Source: Haematococcus lacustris (Eukaryota > Chlorophyta > Chlorophyceae > Chlamydomonadales > Haematococcaceae). Taken from it: 64,000 nt of DNA. A model generated the notes under the pieces. It worked only from the letters and a program-made list of their open reading frames with translations. It had not been told where the DNA came from and ran no database searches. A program made the translations under genes and the position numbers. Position 1 is the first letter of the stretch. Each line of letters opens with the position of its first letter. The DNA is taken from the NCBI GenBank assembly GCA_030144725.1, contig JASKMD010000031.1, positions 1,576,712 to 1,640,711 of the forward strand, in the 5' to 3' direction. This document shows, one piece after another, positions 21,292 through 32,338 of this stretch.

Positions 21292-24200
21292 ATGCCACCA
21301 AAAGGAAGGCAAAAAGGTGCGAAACGAAAGCGGTTTGTCAGCAACCTCGCGCCATTCATCTATGACGCACCGGCGCCTGACGCGGTCCCTCCTGAGTACG
21401 TCAAACTACGGTGGGGTTCATCGCGTGGATGGTGGGCGTGACTGCTTGCAGCGAAACAGCACAGCCTTCACCATTTCCGCAGGGTATGCAACGTTTCATT
21501 ACCCCACCTTAACTTCGAGTGAGTGCAACAATGACCATAGTGCAACATCAGCCCCCTCACTAGGGCCTCCATTTGAGCCGGACCAGTAGTGGCCACTACC
21601 TGCCACTAACGGGAATACCAGGGACTACTAGTGGCCCGACTCAAATGGTGTCAATGGGCTGTGTGGAGTATACCCAATGCACGTGGACATGGTGCATGAG
21701 TGCCTACCACCTACACTATTGCCTGACCCTTGAGGGCTATAGTGTAGAGTTGGCATGACCTGCATGCACTAATTGTGAGCTGATGACAGCTCAAATGGGG
21801 GCACGCACTACAGTGCCTCAGCAGGCTGCTGCTGGGCCTTGAGGGGCTTGTCTCGCACCTGTTTGTAGTCAGGCCAGGGTACTCCCTGCCCTTGGCTGGC
21901 AGAGCTGTCTACTTTGGCCACTAGCACAATTCCAATGGGCGCTACCTGCTCTCTCCAATGCGCTGCATGTTCAGTGCTGCATTGCAGTCCCTGTTCAGCC
22001 ACCTGCCTGGCTGCGGTGCTGGCTTGGCTTTAGCAGCCTTGCCCTGTGCCTTGCCTTTGCCCTCGGTGGTCAGGCTGGGCTCAGCTGCCTGCTCAGCCTC
22101 AGTGCTCTTGCCGCGCTTGGCTGGCGGAGGAGTGTTGGGCCCATCTTCTGAGGCTGCTGGCTGTGTGGCTGCCTGGCTGCTGCATGGGGCCTGTGGGGGC
22201 TTGCGTGGTGCCACTGCCGGGCACCACATCAGGCCCCGCACTGGCAGGTCACGCTGCTGGCTCCAGGCTGGACGCAGTAGGCGCTGTTCCAGCTGCCCTT
22301 TTGGGGGCTTCCAGCCTGCACGTGTGGTGGGCTGCTCATGGTCCAGCTCCTCCTCACATGGCTGCTGGCCATTCACTGCTGAGCTGACCCGGGTGGCGCG
22401 GTGCTCATCCACAAGCACCACCCTGCCCCGCAGCTGGTCTGAGCCCCTGGGCCTGCACACCACCTTGCAGCAGTCTCGCAGCACCGCATTAGCACCCCAC
22501 CCTCCCCCAGTGCCAATGGTAGCTGCACCAATGAACACAACCAGCTGCTTGGCACGCCCATGGCGCTCCATGGACACCTTTGCCATGTCCCCCTACAAAT
22601 GCAGTCATGCACACAAGGCACACAGGGTGGCTGACATGGTGGCACAGGCTATGCATGGCACAGTCAACTACTCTTTCACCTCATGCCCAACGCGCCACAT
22701 CTCAACACATAACCATCCCACCCACCCGCCCACTCACCCTCACCTTCTTGAAGAACTGCTCCAGCGCCCGGTACTGGTACAGCCTCAGCCGCTGCCGTGC
22801 CCACTTGGGGTCCAGGTACACCTCCCACACCGCGTCCCAGGTGGCCAGGGTGACAGCGATGTGCTTTGAGTCGGCCTTCAGGAAGGTGCCAGCTGAGCTG
22901 GCTGCTGCCAGGTGCTGGAGGTGGGGCTTAGTTGGTGCTAGCCACCGCTCCGTGTCACGGTGGGAGTTGTTCAGGCCGCCGGGCTGCTTTACCTGGCCCT
23001 TGGTCGCTTCCAACGGCGGAGCTGGTCTTCAGGTCCCTCACCCCTGAGGCAGCACTGACTGCCTGGGTGACGCCGGGGTCAATGCCCACCCCAACCTGTA
23101 TGGCTTGATTGAACACTCATCGAGTCCCACTGCATGGGCCGTTGCTGCTGCTGCACTAGGGCGGCTGTTGCTTCTGGCCGCAAGGGGCGGGGCAGGAGGA
23201 GGGGGGAGGGGGGAGGGGGCGTGTGTAGTGCACACACACGCTGACACCGTCTGTCTCCACAGTGCTGGCTCTGAGCAGTCCTAGGCAGTCAGCAACGCTT
23301 GGTCAGCTTCCAGCGGGCCACCTGCTTGAGGCATTGCAGTCAATTCAGGCAAGCTGCACCAATGTGGGTGGGAGCTTGCACACTAGTGCGTCGCCCACGC
23401 CTGCTGGCAGACAACTTCAGCCCCCTGGCCCTGACCCTGACCCTGCCCCGCCCTTGCTCCTGCTCCTACGTGCCTGTTATGCCCATAGCTCACGGCACTG
23501 TGGTCGTCCTGCCGTCATTGAGCTGCAGCATACCCCCCCGGCAGCTCTAACAGCTCAAGTGGTGCTGGAAGCAGTGGACAGGCACAGGGCACACGGCTGG
23601 CTCTGAGGTGAAGCTCTAGCCATCTGCACACATGCACTGCATGCCGCATGCGGCAGGGCCGGGGCAGGGTGTCCTGCAGGGACCCTTGCTTCTTCATGCC
23701 CAGCAGACGGCGGTGCTTGTCGGCCTCCTCTATCAGGCCAGCCACATGCCCCTTGTCCAGGGTGGCGGCCTGCAGCTCAGAGCTCTGGGCGTTGATGCCA
23801 TACCCACACGCCATCTTGATGAACGGCTGAGCCTCATCGCCGCTCCAGTTCAATTGAGCCCTGGCTGCCTTGGCGTACAGCTTGACAAAGCGCTCTGCTT
23901 GAAGGCATGAAGGCATGAAGGCATGAAGGCATGAAGGCATGAGGTCAGGTCAGGTCAGGTCAGGTCAGGTCAGGTCAGGTCGAGTCAGGTCAGGTCAGGT
24001 CAGGTCTGGTCTGGTCTGGTCTGGTCTGGTCTGGTCTGGTCTGGTCTGGTCTGGTCTGGTCTGGTCTGGTCTGGTCTGGTCTGGTCTGGTCTGGTCAGGG
24101 GTCTGGTCAGGGGTCTGGTCAGGGGTCAGGTCAGGGGTCAGGTCAGGGGTCAGGTCAGGGGTCAGGTCAGGGGTCAGGTCAGGGGTCAGGTCAGGGGTCA

Positions 24201-27200
24201 GGTCAGGGTCCTGACCCCTTCTTATGCTTGTCAGTGCACTTCCGCTTCTTCTTAGCCATCACGTGATGTGCATTAAGACGGGCGGTGGCCTTTTCAATCA
24301 ACTTGGGTTTCCCGATAGATTTATGGAGTGAGTTACCCCTTTTGACCTCTCCTATCACCTCAGCGTGCTGTCCTCAGCCCCCTCACAGGGCAACAGGGTG
24401 CATAGGGCAACATCAGTACAACTCCAAATTGCATATAGCATGCATGCATGCATGCATGCATGCACCTTGGACTGTTGTGAACCTTCTTTCCTTCCAGGTG
24501 GCCAGCTGTGCCCACCGAGCTCAGTATAAGCCTGATCAAGGAAGCTGTGCATCGGCGGCACCGTGGCACCGCGCTTGACCTTACCATGTGGCTCAACACC
24601 GTCCAGCCTGCAGCATCACTGCAAGATGTAGATGACGGCTGTACCCTGAGAGAGCTGGGCGTGAAGGGGCTAGCAGCTGGTACGTGCGCCTTGCTGTCAG
24701 TCCCATGTCGTACCGCCAGTAGCAGGCTCATGGAGTACAGCGGCACACACACTGGCAGGAGGCTTACTGCCTTGTTCAACATGCCAGGGGTGGCTTCGTC
24801 ACCTTCACATCCGCCCTTCATCATCACGTTAACACTAGCAAGGCATGCGCAGCAGCCATGGTGGGGGCCCTGGTTCATGGTGAGGGCCCTGACAATCAGG
24901 CCTTGACAGCCAGGCTCCAGGCCATAGTAAAAGGCCCCAACATCACCCATAACTATCCATGTCAGCACCACCATGAGGGAGGGGTAACCCGGTGTGTAGT
25001 AGTAGGCGCATAGGCGTGTGAGGCAGTTGTTGTCAGCCCACTCCTTGAGGACACGGACGCTGGGAGGGCCCTGCACCTCCGCTGCCTTGCTTCAGCCTCC
25101 CAAGTGTGCTACAATGCTCTTGTTGCAGTAAGCAGGCTGCAGGTCAGTCAGGCCTTTAGGAGTTCTAGGTGTGTTCTAGTAAGGCGTGAGGCAGTTTTAG
25201 CTCTTGCCTATCGGTTGGACCCACACTGCATTGGTCCTGTCGAGTGCTCCCCCATCAACAAGGGCTGCGCTGTCATCAGCCCCCTTGTCCCTCACTAGGG
25301 CCTCCATTTTGAGCCGGACCAGTAGTGGCCACTAGCGGCCACTAGCGGGAATACCAGGGACTACTAGTGGCCCGACTCAAATGGTGTCAATGGGCTGTGT
25401 GGAGTATACCCAATGCACGTGGACATGGTGCATGAGTGCCTACCACCTACACTATTGCCTGACCGCAAGGGCTATGGTGTATAGTTGGCATGAAAAACAT
25501 GCACTGATGTCAACTGATGACAACTCAAGAGGGGCACACACTACTGTGTTTCAGCAGGGTACTCCTTGCCCTTGGCTGGCAAAGCTGGCAGGTCTGGCCA
25601 CCAGCTCAGCTCCAATGGGCGCCACCTGCTCTCCCCAATGCGCTGCATGTTCAACGCTGCATTGCAATCCCCGTCCAGCCACCTGCCTGGCTGCGGTGCT
25701 GGCTTGGCTTTGGCAGCCTTGCCCTGGGCCTTGCCTTTGTCTTTGGTGGGCTGGGTGGGCTCAGCTGCCGGCTTTGAACCATCCTATCAACATCCTATCA
25801 TCTTCCTAACGTCTTCCTATCACCTCAGCGTGCTGTCCTCAACACCGTCCTCAACACCACCTTGCCTGCAGCATCGCTTCAAGATGTAGATCTGCTGTCA
25901 TCAGCCCCCTTACAGGGGTGAATGGGACTGGCGAGGGGCATGACCACAGCATCTTGCTTGTGGCACTAAACGCACTCAGTCAGGGAGCGCGCGTCAGGGA
26001 GTGTGAGGAGCACCGTCTGCTCTGCACCCGGTTTGCCTCGATGCCACAAGCATGCAGCCATGCCATCCATCGTCTGTTCAGCCAGAGAGCTCCCCATAAG
26101 ATGGGTCTTCCAGGCTGGAGCCACGCATAGTGCACCAGGCTGGAAGCAGGGCATCAAGGGGCGTCCTTTCCTTACAGACCACACAGCAAGCTTCCAGCGG
26201 GCACCACCCGCTCTCTCCAATGCTCATTGCAGTCCATGTCTACCCACCTGCCTGGCTGTGGAGCCGGTTTGACCGCACTCACCTCTATCAAGAACTTCCC
26301 TAGCGCCCGCTGGGTCCCACCACACAACCAAGACCTTTGGCCCTGCCCACTTGGGGTCCAGGTACACTCCCCACACCGCATCCCAGGTGGCCAGGTTGAT
26401 GATGACATGCTCCTGGTTGACCTCCAGGGAGGTGCTGGAGGTGGGCTGGATCGGTGCTACCGCTTGCAAGGGTTTGGAGTTTAGGGTTAGGTCCCAGACC
26501 CTGGTTCCACACAGACCTAAGCACTTGGCCCTGTCTGGCTTCGGATAGCAGTCAATCGGCATCATGCCATCCCACCACCTCCCAGTTCGCCCCAGTTCTG
26601 ACCCAAGACACTCACCCTCTTGATGACCCAGACCCTGGTCCCACTCAGGCCTGAGCACATGACCCTAAGCACCCTTGTGCCTGAACGCCTGTCTAGGCTA
26701 CCCAGCCTGACGTCCATCCCAAGGCCGCCAGCAAGCCTACATTAGCGCCTACATATCCACCCAGCCTTCCCCACAGTGGAGGGCCAAGCCTGCCCACTGC
26801 CCCAACCTGCGCCTACCCACCTAGCACATCCTCCTTGATGGCTCAATCATCCCCTCATAAGCACAGCCTCCCGCTTTATCGCTGGCGCAGGTCAGCCGGA
26901 GCTACTGCCGCTTATTCAGGTGTTCTATGACTTCACGGCGCCTCTCTGCGATGACGCCATCGCCTCGGTTGAAAGCTGTGTGTTGAGGGAGGCCCAAGAC
27001 GCCACGGACCTCATTAAGCACTACATGCGCCACCAGACCCAAGCAGCGCAGCACCATGCCTGCCGCCAGCTGTGGGACATACCATGGCCACCGGGATGAG
27101 ATGTTAAAGCGAAGGAGCAGAGCTGGTCAGGAGGTGGAGGAGGTGGTGGAGGAGCAGAGCAGCTTTGACCACCGCGGCATGGGGAGGCGCTGACAGGAAG

Positions 27201-27485
27201 GGCGTTGATGTAGATGGCCTTATTGGCGGGGGTGACCAGGTGGGGTCCATATCTACGTTGGGCAGCATTGGATAACCTTGGATGACCTTGTAACTCGACC
27301 AGTGTAAGGCTCTCCAAAAGTAATGTTCTGTGAAACATGTGTGATAGCAGCCAAAGAGAAGCGGGCTCGATGGCGAAAGTGGGCGTCATCCATGCACATA
27401 TGCTGCAGCAAACGAGCAGCCTAGCCCAGCCTACCTGGTGCCCACCGAGTACGAGCACTACCGCGAGCCCTTGACCTCTGTGTGA
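21292..27485 (+). CDS. Unrecognised gene with ubiquitin-like pattern
   Basis: Exons 21292-21410 and 24498-24679, then an exon from 26891, join in phase. A last exon ending at TGA 27485 is likely (YLVPTEYEHYREPLTSV). The N-terminus is basic (MPPKGRQKGAKRKRFVSNLA). Exon 2 (VPTELSISLIKEAVHRRHRG, then DDGCTLRELGVKG) resembles the strand-helix-strand rhythm of ubiquitin-like domains. Exon 3 reads QPELLPLIQVFYDFTAPLCD and a helix-rich tail. The donor of exon 3 is unresolved. Introns 1 and 2 (about 3.1 and 2.2 kb) are filled with Fanzor family 2 copies. No named family is assigned. The next gene starts only about 40 bp later, so the two could be one misjoined model. Confidence 0.55.
21549..23960 (-). 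mobile_element. Fanzor family 2, copy C, nearly complete but broken
   Basis: Read on the minus strand: an N-terminal block (AERFVKLYAKAARAQLNWSG, about 23890-23700), VETDGVSVCVHYTR (about 23220-23265), and RuvC-I (GVGIDPGVTQAVSAASG, about 23040-23090). Next come the LATWDAVWEVYLDPKWARQR block (about 22790-22850), an intron (about 22602-22752), and FIGAATIGTGGGWGANAVLR. RuvC-II follows (VVLVDEHRATRVSSAV, about 22380-22425) with a Cys-containing finger region (QQPCEEE, GLMWCP). A basic linker leads to RuvC-III (GRWLNRDCNAALNMQRIGES, about 21955-22010) and the tail KPLKAQQQPAEAL. The Asp, Glu and Asp of the RuvC triad are all visible, but frames break several times. It lies in intron 1 of the ubiquitin-like gene. 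Confidence 0.78.
21569..21648 (-). ncRNA. Candidate terminal hairpin of Fanzor family 2
   Basis: Inverted arms CCATTTGAGCCGG and CCGACTCAAATGG (12 of 13 paired) enclose a TAGTGGCCACTA palindrome. The same structure recurs at 25304-25384 and 34409-34489, and its left arm at 37150. It lies downstream of the RuvC-III end of the gene, where Fanzor and TnpB guide RNAs and element ends lie. RNA expression is inference. Confidence 0.45.
23905..24212 (+). repeat. Composite minisatellite
   Basis: Five GAAGGCAT units, then AGGTC units, about 18 TGGTC units, and about ten copies of GGGGTCAGGTCA. Lies just 5' of Fanzor copy C. The long frames through it are artefacts. Confidence 0.95.
24439..24464 (+). 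repeat. (CATG)n microsatellite
   Basis: Six or more CATG units shortly before exon 2 of the ubiquitin-like gene. Confidence 0.9.
25276..26470 (-). mobile_element. Fanzor family 2, copy D, scrambled fragments
   Basis: It starts with the terminal hairpin (25304-25384) and conserved 3' flank. A RuvC-III region follows (about 25620-25690; ALNMQRIGES with linker KAKPAPQPGRWLDGD). About 60 bp resembling exon 2 of the host gene interrupt it near 25820-25890. A second RuvC-III remnant (QPGRWVDMDCNEHW) lies near 26215-26260, and an INLATWDAVWGVYLDPKWAG block at about 26335-26405. Two RuvC-III remnants mean at least two copies are mixed. Lies in intron 2 of the ubiquitin-like gene. Confidence 0.65.
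25304..25384 (-). ncRNA. Candidate terminal hairpin, second copy
   Basis: Same arms as 21569-21648 with one extra T in the left arm and two GGCCACTAGC units in the loop. Confidence 0.45.
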
Positions 27486-27523
27486 CCGATAGAAAGTGGG
27501 CCAATGAGCAGGCTCAGGGTCCG

Positions 27524-29607
27524 ATGGCTAGTGAGCTGTCGCGTTTGATTGAGGACCAGCTTAAGAAAACTAATTACACCCCAGTCCGCGCCGATGAGGA
27601 GAGTACCGCTCCCGATCTGCCAGAGAATGATGCATTGGCGGGCGCAGATGGAGATGGGCGACGGGTGCTCATGGGGGCTCTGCGGGTTGAGGTGCGAGAT
27701 GTTTCGCCAAGTTCAAAAGTACGGCGGACGGTTTGCTGACAGCTACCCCCTATTCAGATCTGCACCCATTCCTTGTTCTCCTGCAGGCACGAGTTAAGGA
27801 GCAGCAGGCTGAGCGTGCAGCAGGCAGCTTCAAGCGTGTGGTGTGCATAGGCGGGGGCATTGGCCTGGTGATCATTGTGTGGGTCTTGCTGGTGGTGCAA
27901 TCGAGGTCAGGTCCAGGTAAGAGTACTCTGCCTGCTAACCACTCTACCTGGATAGTTTTCTGTTCTCACTGCTCCCACGTAAACAGTGGCACACTGGCTC
28001 TAGTGTGCCTGCTGCCTGCATAGACACATACGGACCTCATCAAGCACTACATGCGCCATCGTTGTGTGGGTCTTGCTTCAGCTTTAACACATCCCCACGC
28101 AACAGGCAACCACTCTACAACTGTGCTGCCACCATCTCTGCATGCCTAGCCACCTTGGAATCTTCATCACCTTGTGACAGGCCACCTCTATCCCAGCTGT
28201 CTCCCTGTGCTGCTTTCAGCTGCGTCCAGAAAGATCACCATCTGCTCGACCTTGCGGCTCTGTCCATCTCTGCATTGGCACTGCACAACATCAACTGAAC
28301 ACACTGCGCCAAGTCCAGCCCATGGCAATCCCACACTATGCCATGAACGCAAGTGCACTTGTGGCTGCAACACCCATGCGGTGATGAAACGTTGACACCC
28401 ACTCTGATACCCATGGCATCTCTTGCACTGCAATGCAGCGGTGGCTCTGCAGCCCAATCCCAAGTCTAGCTCCTTAGCTCATGGGCCCCCCTTGCCACCT
28501 GCGCCTGATGTGCCTCACCCACCACCAACCCCAGCACCTGACCCGCCAGAATCGCCAGGCCAGCCAGCTGGCCCCACCCCACCAGCCCCACCAGGCTCAC
28601 CAGCTGCACCCACCGCGCAAGACAGCCCTCCAGATGTAGCCGCGCTCCTCTCTCCCACCCTGCCACAAACTCCTTCACCCCCAAGCCCCCTAGACACAGC
28701 CAACCCACCATCGGCGTTGACAGCCCCACCTGATCCCCAAACGCTATCCCCACAGCCCTCACCAGCGCCAGCTGCCCCTGGACAAGCCAACGTGTCTGCT
28801 CTTCAGCCTCAGCCACCTGCTCTGCAGCAGTCCCCACCATCAACCAGCATCCCACCGGAGCCGACACAGCAGTCCACACCACCGCCAGCCCCTCCTTGGC
28901 CCCCCGCACCTGCTGCTGGAGCAAAACAGACGCCAAGCCCTCCCTCAAGTGTCACCCCAACACCACCCGCAATGGCCCAGCCCAGCCTGGGGACACCACC
29001 TGGCGTGCCTGTGTATCTTGGTGAGGGCTACGACACCTGCTCACGTCCAGGCAGCTGTCACCTGTGCTGCACTGTTGCAGCATATGAGGTCTTCTGGCAC
29101 GGGCCGGAGGGGGGAGGAAACGGGGTGCATGGAGTGGTGCATTGGTGCCACGGAGTGGGAAGGGGGGGTGAGAGGGTCTGACTGTTGCTGTTGCATTTAG
29201 ACTTCATTTGTGTATTCTGACTTTAGCCTGATTGTGGCGAGGGCTAGCCGGCCCCATCACCAGGCTGCTCATGCAGTGACCTCTGTGGCGCTGTGTATGC
29301 CCCAGGCGAGGGCGCATACGAAGTAGTGCAGGGCGGGCATGCCGACCACCCCATAAGAAGTGGGGAGGAGGAGGCACAAGAGGACGGCGAAGTGGACAGT
29401 GTGGAGGCTGCCGAGGCTGCCTTGCTGGCCCATGTGGGCAGCCGTTGGCATGTGCCTGGTAGCAACAACAGCTCAACAGGCAACAGCTCAACAGGCAACA
29501 GCTCCGTCACCAGGGACAACATGCAGTCGCCCACACTGACTCTGGAGGGGGATGCTGCTAGCGAAGACGACGAGGTGGAACAGGACGAGATGGATCTGCC
29601 GGGCTAG
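27524..29607 (+). CDS. Single-pass membrane protein with proline-rich domain
   Basis: Exons 27524-27718, 27787-27916, 28439-29020 and 29306-29607 join in phase to give 402 residues. The N-terminal 65 residues are charged (MASELSRLIEDQLKK). Exon 2 holds one transmembrane helix (VVCIGGGIGLVIIVWVLLVV) after a basic stretch (SFKR). Exon 3 encodes about 190 residues of PPAP, SPPP and PTPP repeats, as in hydroxyproline-rich cell-wall glycoproteins of green algae. The last exon is acidic and has NSS/NNSS glycosylation sequons. A type II anchor with the proline-rich part outside the cell is likely. No specific family is recognised. The donor of exon 1 (AAAA|GTACGG) is weak. Confidence 0.65.
29386..29470 (+). 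repeat. 85-bp direct repeat, copy 1 (in the last exon)
   Basis: Begins GGCGAAGTGGACAGTGTGG. Repeats almost exactly at 29665-29749. Confidence 0.92.
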
Positions 29608-29664
29608 GCTTCGTGTGCTTAAGCAGCGGGCGCATCATGATGGAACTGCCTGCAGTTTACGAAT

Positions 29665-29749
29665 GGCGAAGTGGACAGTGTGGAGGCTGCCGAGGCTGCC
29701 TTGCTGGCCCGTGTGGGCAGCCGTTGGCATGTGCCTGGTAGCAACAACA
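29665..29749 (+). repeat. 85-bp direct repeat, copy 2
   Basis: Lies downstream of the stop codon and directly before a Fanzor 5' fragment at 29757. Confidence 0.92.
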
Positions 29750-29756
29750 CTGACAT

Positions 29757-30600
29757 TTAAACTTGCCTGCACACCCTCTTGATAAGTAATGATTGTGTAA
29801 TGGATCTCATTTCCGCCCCACTCCGGTTGCCGGCACTCCGGTTGGATGGCGACCTGATGCACCCCCTAGCACGACCACTCCGCTTGGATAGTGTTACTCA
29901 GTCTGGGGGGTGTTACTCAGGCTGGGGCAATGCATTGCAAGCACGATGCTTCCTGGAGGCTAATGAAATGTTGGGAGAGGGGCACCCTCGACGTACAAAA
30001 GACCAATAGAAGGTTTCCTCCATTGTCCAAAACAAGGCTGGAAGTAGGGATACAAACAAATAAAACTCATGTCAAACGCGCCGGGCCTGCTAGGCTGCTC
30101 CACCACCTTGCGAAACCCCTCCCACACCGCCCCCGCCTTCCACCCACCCTGGCTGAAGCAGCCCGCTCCCAGGAGCACCGCCACTCCCCTCTCCTGGTGG
30201 TAGTGCTGGCGTGACACCCACTTCATCCCATTCACCACCTGCATGTCATGTCATGTCGGGTCGGGTCGGGTCGGGTCGTACCGTTTTGCAAGAACTCTCA
30301 ATGACGCGCTCCTGGGCATGGTGCAGCCCCTGCCGCTGCCGGCGCCAGCGTGGCTTGGTACTCCTCCCACAGCGGGCCCCAGGTGGCTACCTTGACAGCC
30401 TGCCCCTGCCCCTGGTCTTGCTGCCCACTGCCACTGGCACCTGCTGACACGGGAAAGCACAGCACACGCACGGCAGGACTTAATGCACGGGTTCGCATCA
30501 GGCCGTGCTAGGGGGTGCATCAGGTCGCCGTCCAACCGGAGGGCCGTCAACCAGAGTAGGGCGGAAGTGATAGCCATTACATAATGTACAAGCCAACCTT
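29757..30600. mobile_element. Fanzor family 1 fragments with inverted 5' ends
   Basis: 29757-29905 is the family 1 5' flank in plus orientation, the inverse of 11080-11230. 30505-30590 is the same flank in minus orientation. Between them, on the minus strand, are a block reading GAGCFSQGGWKAGAVWEGFR (about 30110-30200) and an N-terminal fragment (SAGASGSGQQ joined to VKVATWGPLWEEYQ, about 30330-30445). The 5' flank therefore faces outward at both ends of an 840-bp unit. Confidence 0.62.
30240..30281 (+). repeat. Pentamer tandem repeat
   Basis: CATGT then CGGGT units within the Fanzor fragment. Confidence 0.85.
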
Positions 30601-30608
30601 AACCAACA

Positions 30609-31620
30609 ACGCAGCCCCCAGTGACTCCGGACCAAGGTGTCAAGCAAGGCTGCCTCATTAGCCCACTCCTGTTTGCTATCTATGTTTACGACATCAGTAA
30701 GGAGTTCCTGGGGCCTGTTGAAGCTGTGGGGGTGCAAGGCACACCTGTCACCCACTTCATGTTTGCTGATGACCTGACCCTAGTGAGCACCTCGCCCCAC
30801 GGGCTGCAGCGGCTGGTCTGCCAGCTACAAGGCTTTGCAGATAGGAAACACCTTACAGTCAATGTGGGCAAGTCAAAGGTGATGGTTACTGGCTTAGGGC
30901 TGCATGCAAGTTCTGGAACACTGCCAAACTATCCCACAGCGACCTGCTAATGAGGGTCATCAAGGCAGATGTGGAGTCAGGCAGGAGGTGCCAGGCCAGC
31001 TGGAGTGCTTAGTTCCAGCTTGCCGCCAGAGAGCTGATGGGGGGTGAGTTTACCTTGAGCCCGGACATGGTCCTAGGCACCAAGGCTATGGAAGTCAAGT
31101 GGCTCGAGAGGTGGGGGAGGCGTTGGGTTGGGTTTGAGGGAGACCCTAGACTGCCTGAGACGGTGCATCGGGAGAGATGCTCGTATGTTGCATGGTTCAA
31201 GCATGGGGACGGCATTGGCATCAATCACATGGCACCACACCTGCTGAACAGACAGCTCTCTACAGAGGTCCGCACGAGCTTGACTAGGTTCAGGTTAGGC
31301 AACAGCGGTTTTGGGGCGGAGAAGGCTCGGTTTGAGGGGGTAACTTTCATTGATCGCACATGCACCAGATGCACAGAGGGGGTAGTGGATGACGCCATGC
31401 AATTCATCTTTAAGCGCACTGCCACGAGTTCCATCAGGGAGCAGCCGGAGTTTGCCATGACCTTACAGAACAATAATGAGAACTTGCATGACTTCATGTT
31501 GAGCCCATGTGCACCTTGCTTTGAAGTGCGTTACAGAAAGTCCCGAACCCCTAGAGGGGGAGGGTGGCCTAGCAGCCTAATGGCTGACGGCTTAAGCGGT
31601 GTAAGCCACATCATCATCAT
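30609..31620 (+). pseudogene. LINE ORF2 fragment with internal deletion
   Basis: 30609-30890 matches the reverse transcriptase (VTPDQGVKQGCLISPLLFAI, FADD in place of YADD). The next base matches about 16080 of the full copy, so about 420 bp are missing. The rest (to about 31560) keeps the C-terminal region in one frame, including GINHMAPHLLNRQ, which is damaged in the full copy. The 3' end has ATC repeats instead of A. Confidence 0.85.
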
Positions 31621-32338
31621 ATTGCAATAGATTCCATTTCTATTTGATACTGCATAGGAGTGATTGCAAGCGCGCGAACCCGTTGTGGCAATCTTTAATG
31701 TGCCGTACGGTGTAGTGAGGTTCATTTGTGGAGTACTACCATGTTCGTGATAGTCGCATGTGCGCAAGACGCAATTACACATGTTTCGCGACCTGCATCA
31801 GCGGTAATGCCGGAGCCTACTTTGGACCTGGTGCTACCGCAACACCAGGCAGGGCACATTAGTATCTGCAGTCGCACACATGATGCTCGACCAAAAATAT
31901 TGCTACAATATGCAGCAAGAGGGCCGTTGAAGTTGCACTTCTGTTCTGAGGTCAGCACCCAGCACACGGCCACTATGCAGCTGCAGCAGGCTGACCTCTC
32001 TGTAAAGCTACCCAGCCTGGTATTGCACGTTAGACAATGCCTAACTGACTAACTGTCGGAGTACGGCTCCTTGCCTGCCTACTGCCTGCCTGACACTTGG
32101 ACCACATGACCATTGCAGAAGCTTGCTGGTAAAATTTGTGGTTAGCAGGCAGGGCACACAGCATGGCTGCCCTTCGCCCGATACCGACACTTCTCAGCCG
32201 CATCTCACAGGAGTGGCTGCATCTGATACCTTGCTCCATGCCATACAGCAGAAAGTAGGGCCGCATGTGCTGTATGCCCAAGTGCACACCCGGATGGCTG
32301 TAGCTGTGCCTCACCGTCCTATACTGGGCTGTGTTGTT
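31621..32338. other. Intergenic stretch, nothing recognised
   Basis: Lies between the LINE fragment and the 3' end of the L12 gene. Short frames on both strands show no domain or splice pattern I can support. The right part is presumably L12 3' flank. Confidence 0.5.

Noticed and set aside
23939..24214. Possible CRISPR-like array or repeat protein
   Set aside because: The units are 5 to 12 bp with no unique spacers, in a eukaryotic genome. It is a minisatellite.
24360..25076. Minus-strand frame with a hydrophobic part (PGYPSLMVVLTWIVMGDVGA)
   Set aside because: No splice partner, family or start could be supported, and part of it lies opposite exon 2 of the ubiquitin-like gene.
28466..28948. 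Minus-strand frame opposite the proline-rich exon
   Set aside because: The plus strand has matching splice phases and typical PPAP composition; the minus frame is its shadow.
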